Shown: positions 1-8,395 of the stretch, piece after piece
Numbering within the stretch: the first letter of the stretch is position 1
How the letters are laid out: each line of letters starts with the position of its first letter
NCBI RefSeq assembly: GCF_025370875.1
Contig: NZ_JAMXFD010000006.1
Location: 90,460 to 154,459 of the forward strand
Length of the DNA stretch: 64,000 nucleotides
Direction of reading: 5' to 3'
From: Laspinema palackyanum D2c
GTDB lineage: Bacteria; Cyanobacteriota; Cyanobacteriia; Cyanobacteriales; Laspinemataceae
Translations under genes and position numbers: made by a program
The notes under the pieces: model-generated
The model's database searches: none
What the model was told of the DNA's origin: nothing
Seen by the model: only the letters and a program-made list of their open reading frames with translations

Positions 1-76
1 GACTGGATAACGACTGAAGTCGTTACTACGAACAACAGGCTGAGACTGGATAACGACTGAAGTCGTTACTACGAAC
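1..76. repeat. Two direct copies of the AACGACTGAAGTCGTT palindromic repeat
   Basis: A 33-bp unit occurs at 1-33 and again at 44-76. Each unit holds the core AACGACTGAAGTCGTT (7-bp arms around GA) followed by ACTACGAAC. The same core occurs near 7.6, 12.1, 17.8-18.0 and 56.5 kb, so this is a dispersed family and not a local duplication. The copies lie downstream of the minus-strand gene ending at 145. No coding potential is seen here. Confidence 0.9.
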
Positions 77-144
77 AGGGGTAGGACGCGGGGCGATTTG
101 CAAGAAAGTCTCAACGGTTGATGACTGTTGGGGCTTTTTTGGGT

Positions 145-423
145 TTATCTCAAGGTGTTATGTTCGGTGAGGATTCGTTCGACTCGCGCTTCTTCTACTT
201 TGGAGGTGAGTTTTTCCGCTTCATGGCGATCGCGCAGGGTTTTGGCGAGGCTAAACGAGGAGCCGACGGTGAAGAGGACACCCATTCCCATATAACCTTT
301 GACCCAATTGGTGACGGGTAAGTTAACGATGCCGACGCCAGTCGCTGCTAAGGCGATCGCAAAGGAAGCCCAAACTTGAATAATCCAGGCTGTTGTGTGT
401 TGTTGCGAAGGAACTTTGTTCAT
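145..423 (-). CDS. YiaA/YiaB two-helix family membrane protein
   Basis: A 92-residue protein with two hydrophobic segments (about residues 12-32 and 42-62) and a charged C-terminal helix. The run WVKGYMGMGVLFTVGSSF followed by LAKTLRDRHE is the signature of the YiaA/YiaB two-helix domain, a family of small inner-membrane proteins of unknown biochemical role. The ATG at 423 is preferred over the one at 438 because a GAGGG ribosome site lies about eight bases upstream and the protein then begins MNKVPSQQ, as relatives do. The gene stands alone, with a 378-base spacer upstream and palindromic repeats downstream. Family assignment is firm; function is unknown. Confidence 0.85.
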   Translation of the reverse strand: MNKVPSQQHTTAWIIQVWASFAIALAATGVGIVNLPVTNWVKGYMGMGVLFTVGSSFSLAKTLRDRHEAEKLTSKVEEARVERILTEHNTLR

Positions 424-801
424 AAAAAACACCCTCAATCTCTGGTTCTCAGAGTGGTAAAAATTTGATTGTTTCCTGAGCTTGTTTGGCTTGATTCTAT
501 TGCCGAAGGGTTAAAGAATTAGAAACCCTGTGCCAGTTTGAGAAGTGGCATCTAGGCCAGTTAAAATTGGGCAACGAAAAGACAGATTTTGCGATCGCAA
601 ACTCTTGGGATTTTTCCCGGCGATCGGGACTTGGAAGTGCAATCAGGGAATGAGTCTAAAACTTCGAGAAAGGGCTTGACAATTTCACCCATATCGGGTA
701 AATTTATTCACTTAATAATTACCGGAAAGGGCGATCGTAACTGCACCTGAATAACCCTTGATTCATTCCTATAATCCCCTATATCGGTGCAGGGGAAGCA
801 A
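424..801. other. Non-coding spacer of 378 bases
   Basis: No ORF with protein-like character is seen on either strand. It contains one HIP1-type octamer and a promoter-like sequence on the plus strand (676-704), which has no recognised plus-strand gene behind it. The promoter of the YiaA/B-type gene should lie in the left part, but no clear -35/-10 pair was found there. Confidence 0.6.
676..704 (+). promoter_or_regulatory. Sigma-70-like promoter sequence facing right
   Basis: TTGACA at 676-681, a 17-base spacer, then TAAATT at 699-704. The -35 is perfect and the -10 matches TATAAT at four positions. No plus-strand gene follows until 8396. If active, it would make a transcript antisense to the 3' end of the gene at 802-1413. 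It could equally be a chance match. Confidence 0.3.
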
Positions 802-1413
802 CTATTCTTCAATCGGGTTTTCTTCCTGGAACATGACAAGTTCTTCCGTTTTCTCCAAGGGTTCATCCTCGTCAATTAACCCACTGAGGTTTTGAACCAC
901 GAAGGGGAGAGAAGCCCCTTTCAGACCGCGTTTAATGCGCTCTGCCGTGTCATCAAACACCACAAACAAGGGATAAATCGTGTCAGACCCTTCTCCAATG
1001 ATGTATTGATAACGCAGAGGCATTAACCACTCGTAGGCATGAGACAACCACATTTGAGTTTGTCGCCAGCGGCGGAGTAAATCGGAAAAATCTTCTTCTG
1101 GACGATGAATAAACACAAAGATTTCCACCCCCATTTTCACCTTCCAATCCGGGTCACACATCAGAATGGCGACATCACAGGGTAAAGAAATCACATCTCC
1201 GGAGTTGGCATTTAATCCACTGGGAGAATGGGAAGAAATGGTTTCGCGAATGCGGATATTGGGTAAGGGAATGGGAATGACGCTTTCCTGGGGACGGCGC
1301 ATACTTGGAATCATTTCCAAATAGGTTCGATACTGCCGCAGCAGGGCGATCGCACTAGCCCGATTGCTATAGTCAGCGAGTAACTGTTCGTAATGGTATT
1401 GTTTAAGAGACAT
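802..1413 (-). CDS. Conserved-looking hypothetical protein downstream of pilC
   Basis: A 203-residue soluble protein with no signal peptide or membrane segment. The N-terminal 45 residues look helical and basic. The middle (about 70-165) alternates hydrophobic strands with helices (DVAILMCDPDWKVKMGVEIF, then a WRQTQMWLSHAYEWL helix), suggesting a compact alpha/beta fold. The C-terminus is acidic. I do not recognise the family. It lies 180 bases downstream of pilC on the same strand with no visible terminator between, so it may be the last gene of the pilBTC transcript, and a role linked to the pilus motor is possible. The ATG at 1413 has no strong ribosome site. Confidence 0.65.
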   Translation of the reverse strand: MSLKQYHYEQLLADYSNRASAIALLRQYRTYLEMIPSMRRPQESVIPIPLPNIRIRETISSHSPSGLNANSGDVISLPCDVAILMCDPDWKVKMGVEIFVFIHRPEEDFSDLLRRWRQTQMWLSHAYEWLMPLRYQYIIGEGSDTIYPLFVVFDDTAERIKRGLKGASLPFVVQNLSGLIDEDEPLEKTEELVMFQEENPIEE

Positions 1414-1592
1414 AATTTTTCAAGACGTTTCAACTTCTGGATTGACCTACAAGGAGTCGGCATTCCAGTCAATGAGCCGTATCAGGAAACCCAAATCCGA
1501 TTGAAAGCGGGGGAAATTTGTAATCAACCCCGCTAGTTCTTGGCATTTCAAGCTCAGGAATCGGTTCGTCAATCCAGCTCATCCCCCTCGGT

Positions 1593-2720
1593 TTATCCGA
1601 GTTGGTCAAACACAGCAAACATAGGCAGATACATAGACATCAAAATCGAACCCACCATTGCCGCAATGCCCACCATCATAATCGGTTCCAGGGTACTGGT
1701 GAGACCTTTCACCGCTTGTTCCACTTCATCTTCATAAAAGTCGGCAACTTTGGACAGCATCTTGTCCAGTTCCCCGGTTTCTTCTCCAATTCGCATCATG
1801 GAAATTGCCATTGGGGGAAAGATATTTTCTCGGTCAAAGGCTTCCGTTAAGCTCCCCCCTTGTTCCACCTCGGCTTTCCCATTACTAATGGCATTAGCAA
1901 TCACCTGATTTCCCGCAGTACGGGCCACAATATCAAAGCAACTGAGCATGGGGACGCCTGCGCCCGTTAACATAGAAAACGTGCCACAGAAACGAGCAAC
2001 CGCCGTGAGTTTAATGAGTGGACCAATAATGGGCAGATTCAAGTACATCCGATCGCAGATTAAGCGACCCTGGGGAGTTTTATAAAACGTTTTGTAGGCA
2101 GTCACCAGGAGGAAAAGGCAGACAATCAAAACCAGCATTTTTCTCCAATCCGTAGTAAACGCACTGATTCCCAGCATAATTTGGGTAAACATGGGTAACT
2201 CTGCACCCAATTCCTCGAAAATGCCAGCAAAGGTCGGCAGCAGAAAGGTGGTCATTGCAAAAAACACGATAATCGCAATACTTCCCACTGCTTTCGGATA
2301 AGCGGAGGCGGATTTGATGTGGTTTTGAATTTTGGCAGATTTTTCTAAAGCAATGGCGAGACGGTTGAGCACCATGTCAAGCACCCCCCCAATTTCTCCG
2401 GACTCGACCATTGCACAGTAGAGGTCATCAAAGATATCGGGGAATTTGGACATCGCCTCGGAAAGCGGAACCCCGGTTTCCAGTTCCCCTTTAATCTGAC
2501 GCAGGGCCTTTTTTAATTTGGCATTATCTGAGGTTTCCCCCAACATGGCGATCGCCTTCATTAACGCCACACCGGAGTTAAACATCACGGCTAACTGACG
2601 GGAAAAAACAGCTTTGTCTTTCACCGTCATTTTAGCCATTGCCACATTGAGATTTTCTTCCAATGCGGCAAAATCAAAACCTTTCTTTTTTTCTTCAGTT
2701 GTAATAACGTTTGTCGCCAT
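1593..2720 (-). CDS. pilC: Type IV pilus inner-membrane platform protein PilC (T2SS F family)
   Basis: A 375-residue integral membrane protein that forms the platform on which PilB and PilT act during pilus assembly and retraction. Two T2SSF domains are visible, about residues 35-160 and 240-365, each beginning with the typical cytoplasmic helices (FSRQLAVMFNSGVALMKAI and ARFCGTFSMLTGAGVPML) and ending in a transmembrane segment. Three hydrophobic segments lie near 145-170, 190-215 and 345-370. The start has a strong AGGAGG site 6 bases upstream. The protein lacks the roughly 30-residue N-terminal stretch present in many PilC proteins. It follows pilB and pilT on the same strand, the usual cyanobacterial order. 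Confidence 0.95.
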   Translation of the reverse strand: MATNVITTEEKKKGFDFAALEENLNVAMAKMTVKDKAVFSRQLAVMFNSGVALMKAIAMLGETSDNAKLKKALRQIKGELETGVPLSEAMSKFPDIFDDLYCAMVESGEIGGVLDMVLNRLAIALEKSAKIQNHIKSASAYPKAVGSIAIIVFFAMTTFLLPTFAGIFEELGAELPMFTQIMLGISAFTTDWRKMLVLIVCLFLLVTAYKTFYKTPQGRLICDRMYLNLPIIGPLIKLTAVARFCGTFSMLTGAGVPMLSCFDIVARTAGNQVIANAISNGKAEVEQGGSLTEAFDRENIFPPMAISMMRIGEETGELDKMLSKVADFYEDEVEQAVKGLTSTLEPIMMVGIAAMVGSILMSMYLPMFAVFDQLG

Positions 2721-2908
2721 AATTAACCTCCTATTCGAGATAAATTGAGAGAGTGCAGGGATGGAATGACTCGAAGCATCAGTAAATGTCTAACGTAAGG
2801 GCCGATTCCATCCTAACAACAGCCGCTCTTGATGGAGGGTTCCCCTGGGAGATCAGAAAGATTGAGGGGGAGGAATTGACGCACTCCCCCAATATCCTGC
2901 CCACCCAA

Positions 2909-4009
2909 TTAGTGCCCTGCCGCTGCATTACTGAGGGCCGGAGAGGGTCCGATCAATCGTTCCAGTTCATCGGCTTTCACCGCTTTACTCATCGCCGCTT
3001 CCCAAGAGACTTTGCCCTCTTTGTAATGTTTAGCCAGGGCCATTTCCATTGTCTGCATTCCCAAGCGACCCCCAGTTTGGATCATGGAGTAAATCTGGGC
3101 CGTCTTTCCTTCCTTGATTAAGTTACCAATAGCAGCATTATTCACGAGCACTTCCTGGGCGCAGACCCGACCGCCGCCCAGCTTGGGAACCAAGTTTTGA
3201 CTACAAATGCCAATTAAGGAAATCCCCATCTGTGCGCGGATTTGGGCTTTTACTTCTGGGGGAAACACATCCAACATCCGGTCTACGGTACCGGCAGCGG
3301 AGTTGGTGTGCAGGGTTCCCATGACCAAGTGACCCGTTTCTGCGGCAGATACGGCCAGAGAAATCGTCTCAAAGTCCCGCATTTCTCCAACTAGAATAAT
3401 ATCCGGGTCTTGACGCAGGGCCCCTTTAAGCGCATTGGAGAAGCTCTTGGTGTCTTCCCCTTTTTGCCGTTGGTGGAATAGGCTCTTGATATTGGGAAAC
3501 ACATACTCGATGGGGTCTTCTACCGTGAGGATATGTTCGGCGCGGGTGCGGTTAATCAGATCCAGCAATGCGGCCATCGTGGTGGTTTTTCCCGAACCCG
3601 TTTGACCCGTGACCAGCAATAGCCCCCGAGGGCGCTCAGTCATTTCCCGGATCACCTGGGGAACCCCTAACTTATCGGCATTAGGAATGGTGGAACCCAA
3701 GGCCCGCAAACAAGAGGCCCAGCAGCCGCGTTCCCGATAAACGTTTACCCGGAAACGGGCCAAACCTTTAACCCCGTAAGCGCAGTCTAAATCCCAGTTT
3801 TGCTCTAACGTTTTGCGTTGTTGGTTGTTGAGCATTTGGAAGATGACTTGCTGACATTCTTCCGGGGCGAGACTTTCCCCAAATTGGGGCTGAGGAGTCA
3901 GTTTCCCGCTGACGCGGAAGTAGATGGGTGCACCGGCTTGGATGTGGATGTCTGAGCCACCTTGTTCAACCAGGGACTCCATAATATCTTCAATGACCAG
4001 ACCTGCCAT
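2909..4009 (-). CDS. pilT: Type IV pilus retraction ATPase PilT
   Basis: A 366-residue hexameric ATPase that powers pilus retraction, needed for twitching and phototactic movement. It has an N-terminal PAS-like domain (to about 105), Walker A GQTGSGKTT near residue 136, an Asp box with a Walker B region (DPDIILVGEMRD, about 205) and a His box HLVMGTLHT (about 230). The C-terminal retraction motif, AIRNLIRE in the classical protein, reads AIGNLIKE here, with the arginine replaced by glycine. It lies between pilB (77-base gap) and pilC (188-base gap), and the three are probably co-transcribed. Length is normal for the family. Confidence 0.96.
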   Translation of the reverse strand: MAGLVIEDIMESLVEQGGSDIHIQAGAPIYFRVSGKLTPQPQFGESLAPEECQQVIFQMLNNQQRKTLEQNWDLDCAYGVKGLARFRVNVYRERGCWASCLRALGSTIPNADKLGVPQVIREMTERPRGLLLVTGQTGSGKTTTMAALLDLINRTRAEHILTVEDPIEYVFPNIKSLFHQRQKGEDTKSFSNALKGALRQDPDIILVGEMRDFETISLAVSAAETGHLVMGTLHTNSAAGTVDRMLDVFPPEVKAQIRAQMGISLIGICSQNLVPKLGGGRVCAQEVLVNNAAIGNLIKEGKTAQIYSMIQTGGRLGMQTMEMALAKHYKEGKVSWEAAMSKAVKADELERLIGPSPALSNAAAGH

Positions 4010-4086
4010 AGTCGCGTTTTCTCCGATAATCTCTGTTTAGATTGTATTGAAAGTAAATCGCCGAGGAAAGTTAGGCTGCGATCGCC

Positions 4087-6105
4087 TCAATCTTGTTGGA
4101 AGCGGGGGGTTAAGCAGTACAGACAATCGAGCCACTCCTGCTGCAAACCAGCCCCGCAAGCCTTACAAGTCAGACCCGTCTTGCGTTTGGCTTTGAGTTC
4201 AGCTTCCAAGCCGGAGTCGGTAAAAGTCACCCGTTCAACCTCTTCAAAGGTGGTATGACCTTCCCGAACCAGATTCAGGCTATAGGCGAGCAAAGTCACC
4301 ATCCCTTCTTCCACTGCGGCTTCCTTAATCCTTTCGGTGGGAGCACCTTGAGAGATTAACATTTGCAGATTTTCAGTGTTTTTGAGGACTTCATACACCC
4401 CAACCCGGCCTTTATATCCACCGCCCCCACATTTCTGACATAAAGTCCCGGCGTCTTGGGCGGCTTTGCGCTCTGCGGGGGCCACGATGTTGGCTTTATA
4501 GAACGTGACATTATTTTCCCCAGAAACGGAGAGACCAAAGCGACCGAGTTCTTGGGGAGTGGGGGTGTAGGCGATGCGACATTCGCTACAGACACGCCGC
4601 ATCAAGCGTTGGGCCAATACCCCAATCAGAGAACCGGCGACCATGAAGGGCTCAACCCCCATTTCATCTAAACGGGCGATCGCCCCTGCCGCGTCGTTGG
4701 TATGCAGGGTGGTTAACACTAAGTGACCCGTCAAGGCTGCTTCAATAGCCGTTTTCGCCGTTTCTTTATCCCGAGTTTCACCCACCAGAATGATGTCCGG
4801 GTCTTGCCGCATAAAGGCCCGCAACAAGTTGGTAAAGTCTAATCCTTTGGCCCGAATCACCTGACATTGGGTAATCCCCGGCAAGGCATATTCAATCGGG
4901 TCTTCTGCTGTGGAAATATTGACGCTGGGGTCGTTGCGTTCGGCTAACACCGAATACAACGAGGTGGATTTCCCTGAACCTGTGGGTCCCGTCACCAAAA
5001 TCAGCCCAAAAGGACGACTCGCCATTTCCCGGACTAGGGCTAAACTCTCAGGATTGGAAATTAACTTATCCAACCCCAACTGGGTGGAAGAGTTGTCCAA
5101 AATCCGTAAACAGAGTTTTTCGCCATATCGCGACGGCAGACAGTTCACCCGGAAGTCCACGGTACGTCCCTGGAAGATCCTCCGAATCCGTCCATCCTGG
5201 GCATTCCGACGTTCGGCAATATCCATGTCGGAAATAATTTTGAACCGCGAGGTCAAGGCATTTGTAATTTTACTGGGTAACCGGGCAAACTCGTGGAGTA
5301 CGCCGTCTTTCCGCATCCGCACTCGGAGAAACTCTTCTTGGGGTTCGACGTGGATATCGGAGACGCCATCGGAGAGGGCTTTGGCCAGGATTTTATTAAC
5401 GGTGTTAATAATCGGTGCGTCGTTGGCCCCTCGCAACGCCGCATCCAGGTTCATGTCTTCATTTTCTTCTGGGGCGTCATCGAGGGATTCCCCATCTACC
5501 TCATTGAAGACGTCACTATTGAGGTTTAAATCGAGTTGATTAGCTTTTTCTGCTTTGGCCTGTTGTTCTTTGGCCTTTTCGTCAGAATATTGATTGAGTA
5601 AGTTGTTATAGTCTTCTGGTGTGATCACCAGTCGGCGTAGGCTCAGTCCCTGGGGTCTGAGGATGCGGGTCAAGTCGTCAAGGGCGGCTAAGTTATCGGG
5701 ATCGACCATTGCTACGGAAACTGATGGGGAATCGCCTTCGTTGCGGGAGATGGGCAGGATGCGATGGCGACGGCAGCTTTCTAGGGGAAGCAAGGTCTCT
5801 AGGAGTGGACCGAGTTGTTCCGGTGAGAGTTCGGTGATTTCTGGATCCAAGGCTTCGACACCGTAGACAATTTTCAGTTCAAAAAGCTGTTGTTTTTTGT
5901 ACTGCCTGAGCAACTCGGGAGGCAGTTGCTTTCCGGTAATGGCTTCGAGGACCTCAGTAAGAGGCTTTCCTGATTTCCGACTTTCGATGTGGGCGCGTTG
6001 AACTTGTTCGCGATCGGCATAGCCTGCTTGGATCAGCTTATTGCCGAAGGGAGAAAACGCATTCTGGACAACTAGAGCACGCCGCTGTGATGCGAAGTTT
6101 GTCAT
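4087..6105 (-). CDS. pilB: Type IV pilus extension ATPase PilB (GspE family)
   Basis: A 672-residue ATPase that drives pilus polymerisation. An N-terminal MshEN-type domain (about 15-175) is followed by an acidic linker (about 190-225) and the GspE/PilB catalytic core. Walker A GPTGSGKST lies near residue 385, with a Walker B/Asp box (RQDPDIILVGETRD) and a His box (HLVLTTLHT) after it. A zinc-binding tetracysteine set is present (CSEC about 512, CQKC about 560). The last 30 residues carry a second CxxC pair (CKAC and CLYC), a small zinc-ribbon tail that bacterial PilB usually lacks. It is the first gene of the pilBTC operon, and the ATG at 6105 gives a full-length N-terminus. Confidence 0.96.
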   Translation of the reverse strand: MTNFASQRRALVVQNAFSPFGNKLIQAGYADREQVQRAHIESRKSGKPLTEVLEAITGKQLPPELLRQYKKQQLFELKIVYGVEALDPEITELSPEQLGPLLETLLPLESCRRHRILPISRNEGDSPSVSVAMVDPDNLAALDDLTRILRPQGLSLRRLVITPEDYNNLLNQYSDEKAKEQQAKAEKANQLDLNLNSDVFNEVDGESLDDAPEENEDMNLDAALRGANDAPIINTVNKILAKALSDGVSDIHVEPQEEFLRVRMRKDGVLHEFARLPSKITNALTSRFKIISDMDIAERRNAQDGRIRRIFQGRTVDFRVNCLPSRYGEKLCLRILDNSSTQLGLDKLISNPESLALVREMASRPFGLILVTGPTGSGKSTSLYSVLAERNDPSVNISTAEDPIEYALPGITQCQVIRAKGLDFTNLLRAFMRQDPDIILVGETRDKETAKTAIEAALTGHLVLTTLHTNDAAGAIARLDEMGVEPFMVAGSLIGVLAQRLMRRVCSECRIAYTPTPQELGRFGLSVSGENNVTFYKANIVAPAERKAAQDAGTLCQKCGGGGYKGRVGVYEVLKNTENLQMLISQGAPTERIKEAAVEEGMVTLLAYSLNLVREGHTTFEEVERVTFTDSGLEAELKAKRKTGLTCKACGAGLQQEWLDCLYCLTPRFQQD

Positions 6106-7159
6106 GGCTGGTTGATTTAATATGCTTGACTAGAGTATTCCCCAAATTTAAGCCGGTTAAGCACTTTGGCCCCAAGGGGTTGGCTCGCGCTTGGGTTGAT
6201 TCTGAAGATATCCCCAGAACTGAGGACGGGTGGGGCGGAGGACCGTGAGGGTTGCTCCTGAGTGCGATCGCCGATGTTGGTTTAGTTCAATGTTTACTGG
6301 ATTATCTTTGATGATAGCTTTTACCACCCCGAAAGCACCAACTTTTGCGCTATATATTCTCTTATTTTATAACCTGATGTCGCACAGTTAGGGATTAATT
6401 TTTGGCGGGTTTGGCTGGGGACTGATTCTCTAAGATTGAGTTGTTCAAGGGTCGCCTCGATCCGGTGGCGGGGATCTCTACCTTGCATCGGTCAGTTAGG
6501 GGTGAATTTTCTACCCTCGGTGCTTCTGTTCATCCCTCACCTGAAAGGCGATCGCTGTTAGAACAGTCAATCCGTTTTTATACCTAAAGCCCTCTAAACT
6601 TAACGGGCGATCGACGATCCCCATCGGTTACTACCCAGCCAATTCTCTTCACTGAAGCGCAATCTGCTCATCCATTTCCCCGAAAGATAAACGAGGATAG
6701 TGCCGGGACATTGTCCTGCGCCGTAGTGAAGGTTTGATTTGATGTATTGAGAGTTCCCTGAAGCGATCGCTTTCCCACATTTTCTCCCACTCTCCAGTCT
6801 GATATTCCCTGAAAAGCTTCGCAAAAAATCTGGGCAGTTTCAACCCATTAATTATAGGCTATTTCAGCAATCCCTAACAATATTGTATCAACAATCTTCA
6901 TCGAGGGAGCAGATTGTAGAAGGGAGGGGTTCAAAGTTGAATCCCCAATGAATCTATCATTTTTCCCAGGCTGGTATCGTATTGTAAATCACATTAAGTC
7001 AATCTCGCTCTATTTTTATTTCAATAAACAGGGTTTGAGATGTCATCGGGTTCTGGAACACAGAAGAAGCGGAACCTCTAGCCCCGGATTCCATAGCACG
7101 AATTGGACACAAGCGCTAGAAAAGAATGCGACTATTTTGAGAAGGCAATAAAGGAGAGG
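6106..7159. other. Long gene-poor stretch upstream of pilB
   Basis: About 1.05 kb without a supportable gene. The right end of pilB's upstream region must hold the pilus operon promoter, but no clear -35/-10 pair stands out. On the minus strand between 6649 and 6843 a frame opening with TTG encodes 64 charged residues (KLPRFFAKLFREYQTG and onward). It may be the remnant of a gene, because the second overlapping frame there is less protein-like. It has no ribosome site and is not annotated. Several HIP1 octamers are present. Confidence 0.5.
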
Positions 7160-7381
7160 TTAGCTGGCTTTTGTGGGTGGGGGAGAAACATGGCGAGTCC
7201 AATACAAAATCAACAGAACGAGGGCGAGTTGAAGTGGCCAAGGGGCAATCACTATATCCCAGCCTACCCCCAGGGTCCCGACAGCCATCGCCAGAATTCG
7301 GGGAATTTCTTCTGAGGTATTCATATAACAAAACCAGGCCGTTAAACTGGTTACCAGTGCGATCCAGAACATTCCGATCAT
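7160..7381 (-). CDS. Small two-helix membrane protein, uncharacterised
   Basis: A 73-residue hydrophobic protein with two probable transmembrane helices (about 3-20 and 28-62, the second possibly split in two) and a short basic tail. I do not recognise the family. Support for its being real comes from a strong GGAGG ribosome site about eight bases before the ATG at 7381 and a consistently membrane-like composition. It stands alone in a gene-poor stretch, downstream in orientation of the repeat array at 7577-7712. It could be a small stress or envelope peptide; nothing in the sequence decides this. Confidence 0.55.
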   Translation of the reverse strand: MIGMFWIALVTSLTAWFCYMNTSEEIPRILAMAVGTLGVGWDIVIAPWPLQLALVLLILYWTRHVSPPPTKAS

Positions 7382-7576
7382 TTGCAGTCCCTCCTCAAGG
7401 GCGAAGGATTAAACGGTTACATCCATCAATCCCTGTGATTTTCTTGCTCTAATCTAACTACGGATTCAAAATAAACCCGTGATGATCACAGGTCCAACCT
7501 TAAGATAATCATCACGGAACCAGGAGATCCAAATCAATCCCAGAGGCGATCGCGATCGCATCCTTCCCTCTTCTTA

Positions 7577-7712
7577 GTTCGTAGTAACGACTTCAGTCGT
7601 TCTCTTCCTTAGTTTGTAGTAACAACTTCAGTCGTTCCCCCCTCCTCCAGTTTGTAGTAACAACTTCAGTCGTTCCCCCCTCCTCCAGTTTGTAGTAACG
7701 ACTTCAGTCGTT
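7577..7712. repeat. Array of four palindromic GTAGTAACGACTTCAGTCGTT units
   Basis: Units of 25 bases lie at 7577-7601, 7612-7636, 7650-7674 and 7688-7712, all in the same orientation and separated by C/T-rich spacers of 10-13 bases. Each contains the hairpin core AACGACTTCAGTCGTT or the variant with AACAACT. The variant weakens one arm, so units two and three pair less well. The last unit overlaps the 3' end of the NfeD-like gene and provides its stop codon. The spacing is too short and the spacers too similar for a CRISPR array. Confidence 0.92.
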
Positions 7713-8015
7713 CCCTCCCCTTTGTACAGATGCCCCAATCGGTTCAACCAGCAACGTAATATTATGCCGTCCCACGACAGAAACCACTTCACCGGGACCT
7801 AACGTAATATGATGTAGACATAAGGCAGGCCACCAGGAATTCTGAAACCGGACCCGTCCTCCAAAATAGGGAACAATGGTTTCATCCACGATCGCCAATT
7901 GGTTAGACTGCTGTAGGATCAATTCTGAGTCAATCTCAGCGCCTTGAGAACTCCTGCTGTTTCTTCGGGGAAAAAACAGTTTGCCGAACAGCCATTGGAA
8001 CCAATAGAACTTCAT
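7704..8015 (-). CDS. NfeD-like protein (C-terminal OB-fold domain)
   Basis: A 103-residue protein with a short basic/aromatic N-terminus and a C-terminal half of NfeD type: GRVRFQNSWWPALC, then LGPGEVVSVVGRHNITLLVEP, the beta-rich OB-fold of membrane-associated NfeD proteins. Cyanobacterial homologues are small and of unsettled function; NfeD proteins elsewhere act with stomatins or membrane proteases. The ATG at 8015 is chosen because a GGGAGG site lies upstream; an upstream in-frame ATG exists at 8033. The final residues and the TGA stop (7704-7706) are written by a palindromic repeat unit, so the natural C-terminus may have been changed by repeat insertion. Family call is moderately sure. 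Confidence 0.65.
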   Translation of the reverse strand: MKFYWFQWLFGKLFFPRRNSRSSQGAEIDSELILQQSNQLAIVDETIVPYFGGRVRFQNSWWPALCLHHITLGPGEVVSVVGRHNITLLVEPIGASVQRGGND

Positions 8016-8395
8016 TCGATGCCATCCTCCCATCAACGATACCGATCGCGGTAGGGGCTTCAATATCAGCCCGGGTCACTCCTGCGGGGCGATCGCCACT
8101 TCACCTCAAGAGGCGATCGCCTTCTAAACGCTTTATTAGGATAGATTGCTCAAAAATATGCAGGGTCGTCCCCTCGGCAACCGATGAGTCTTCCCTTCGG
8201 GAATCCTTCTAGGGGGTTTCCTCAGCAAATCGCTACCCATCCGCCCTCAATCCGGTGCAGAAACTGGATTTTTCCAGGCTAATTTTGCGATGCGGGGCAT
8301 TTTTGCATAATTGGCGATGGACTGCCCTAGTAAATCTTTAGAACCCAGAAACGACGGATTTCCGTGAGCTCACGATTCCCGAACCGAGAACGAGA
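8016..8395. other. Divergent promoter region, 380 bases
   Basis: This spacer separates the NfeD-like gene (minus) from the sigma-like gene (plus), so promoters for both should lie here. No clean sigma-70 pair is visible. Two HIP1-type octamers occur near 8070-8120. A GC-rich stretch at about 8165-8215 with short complementary runs could fold as a leader, but no known riboswitch is recognised. Confidence 0.5.

Noticed and set aside
4910-5539. 209-codon plus-strand frame opposite pilB
   Set aside because: It is a shadow of the well-supported pilB gene.
6600-6843. Two overlapping minus-strand frames upstream of pilB
   Set aside because: They overlap each other in different frames; the better one starts with TTG and has no ribosome site.
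7577-7712. CRISPR-like array of four repeats
   Set aside because: Spacers are only 10-13 bases, C/T-rich and similar to each other; the repeat is palindromic, dispersed elsewhere and no cas genes are present.
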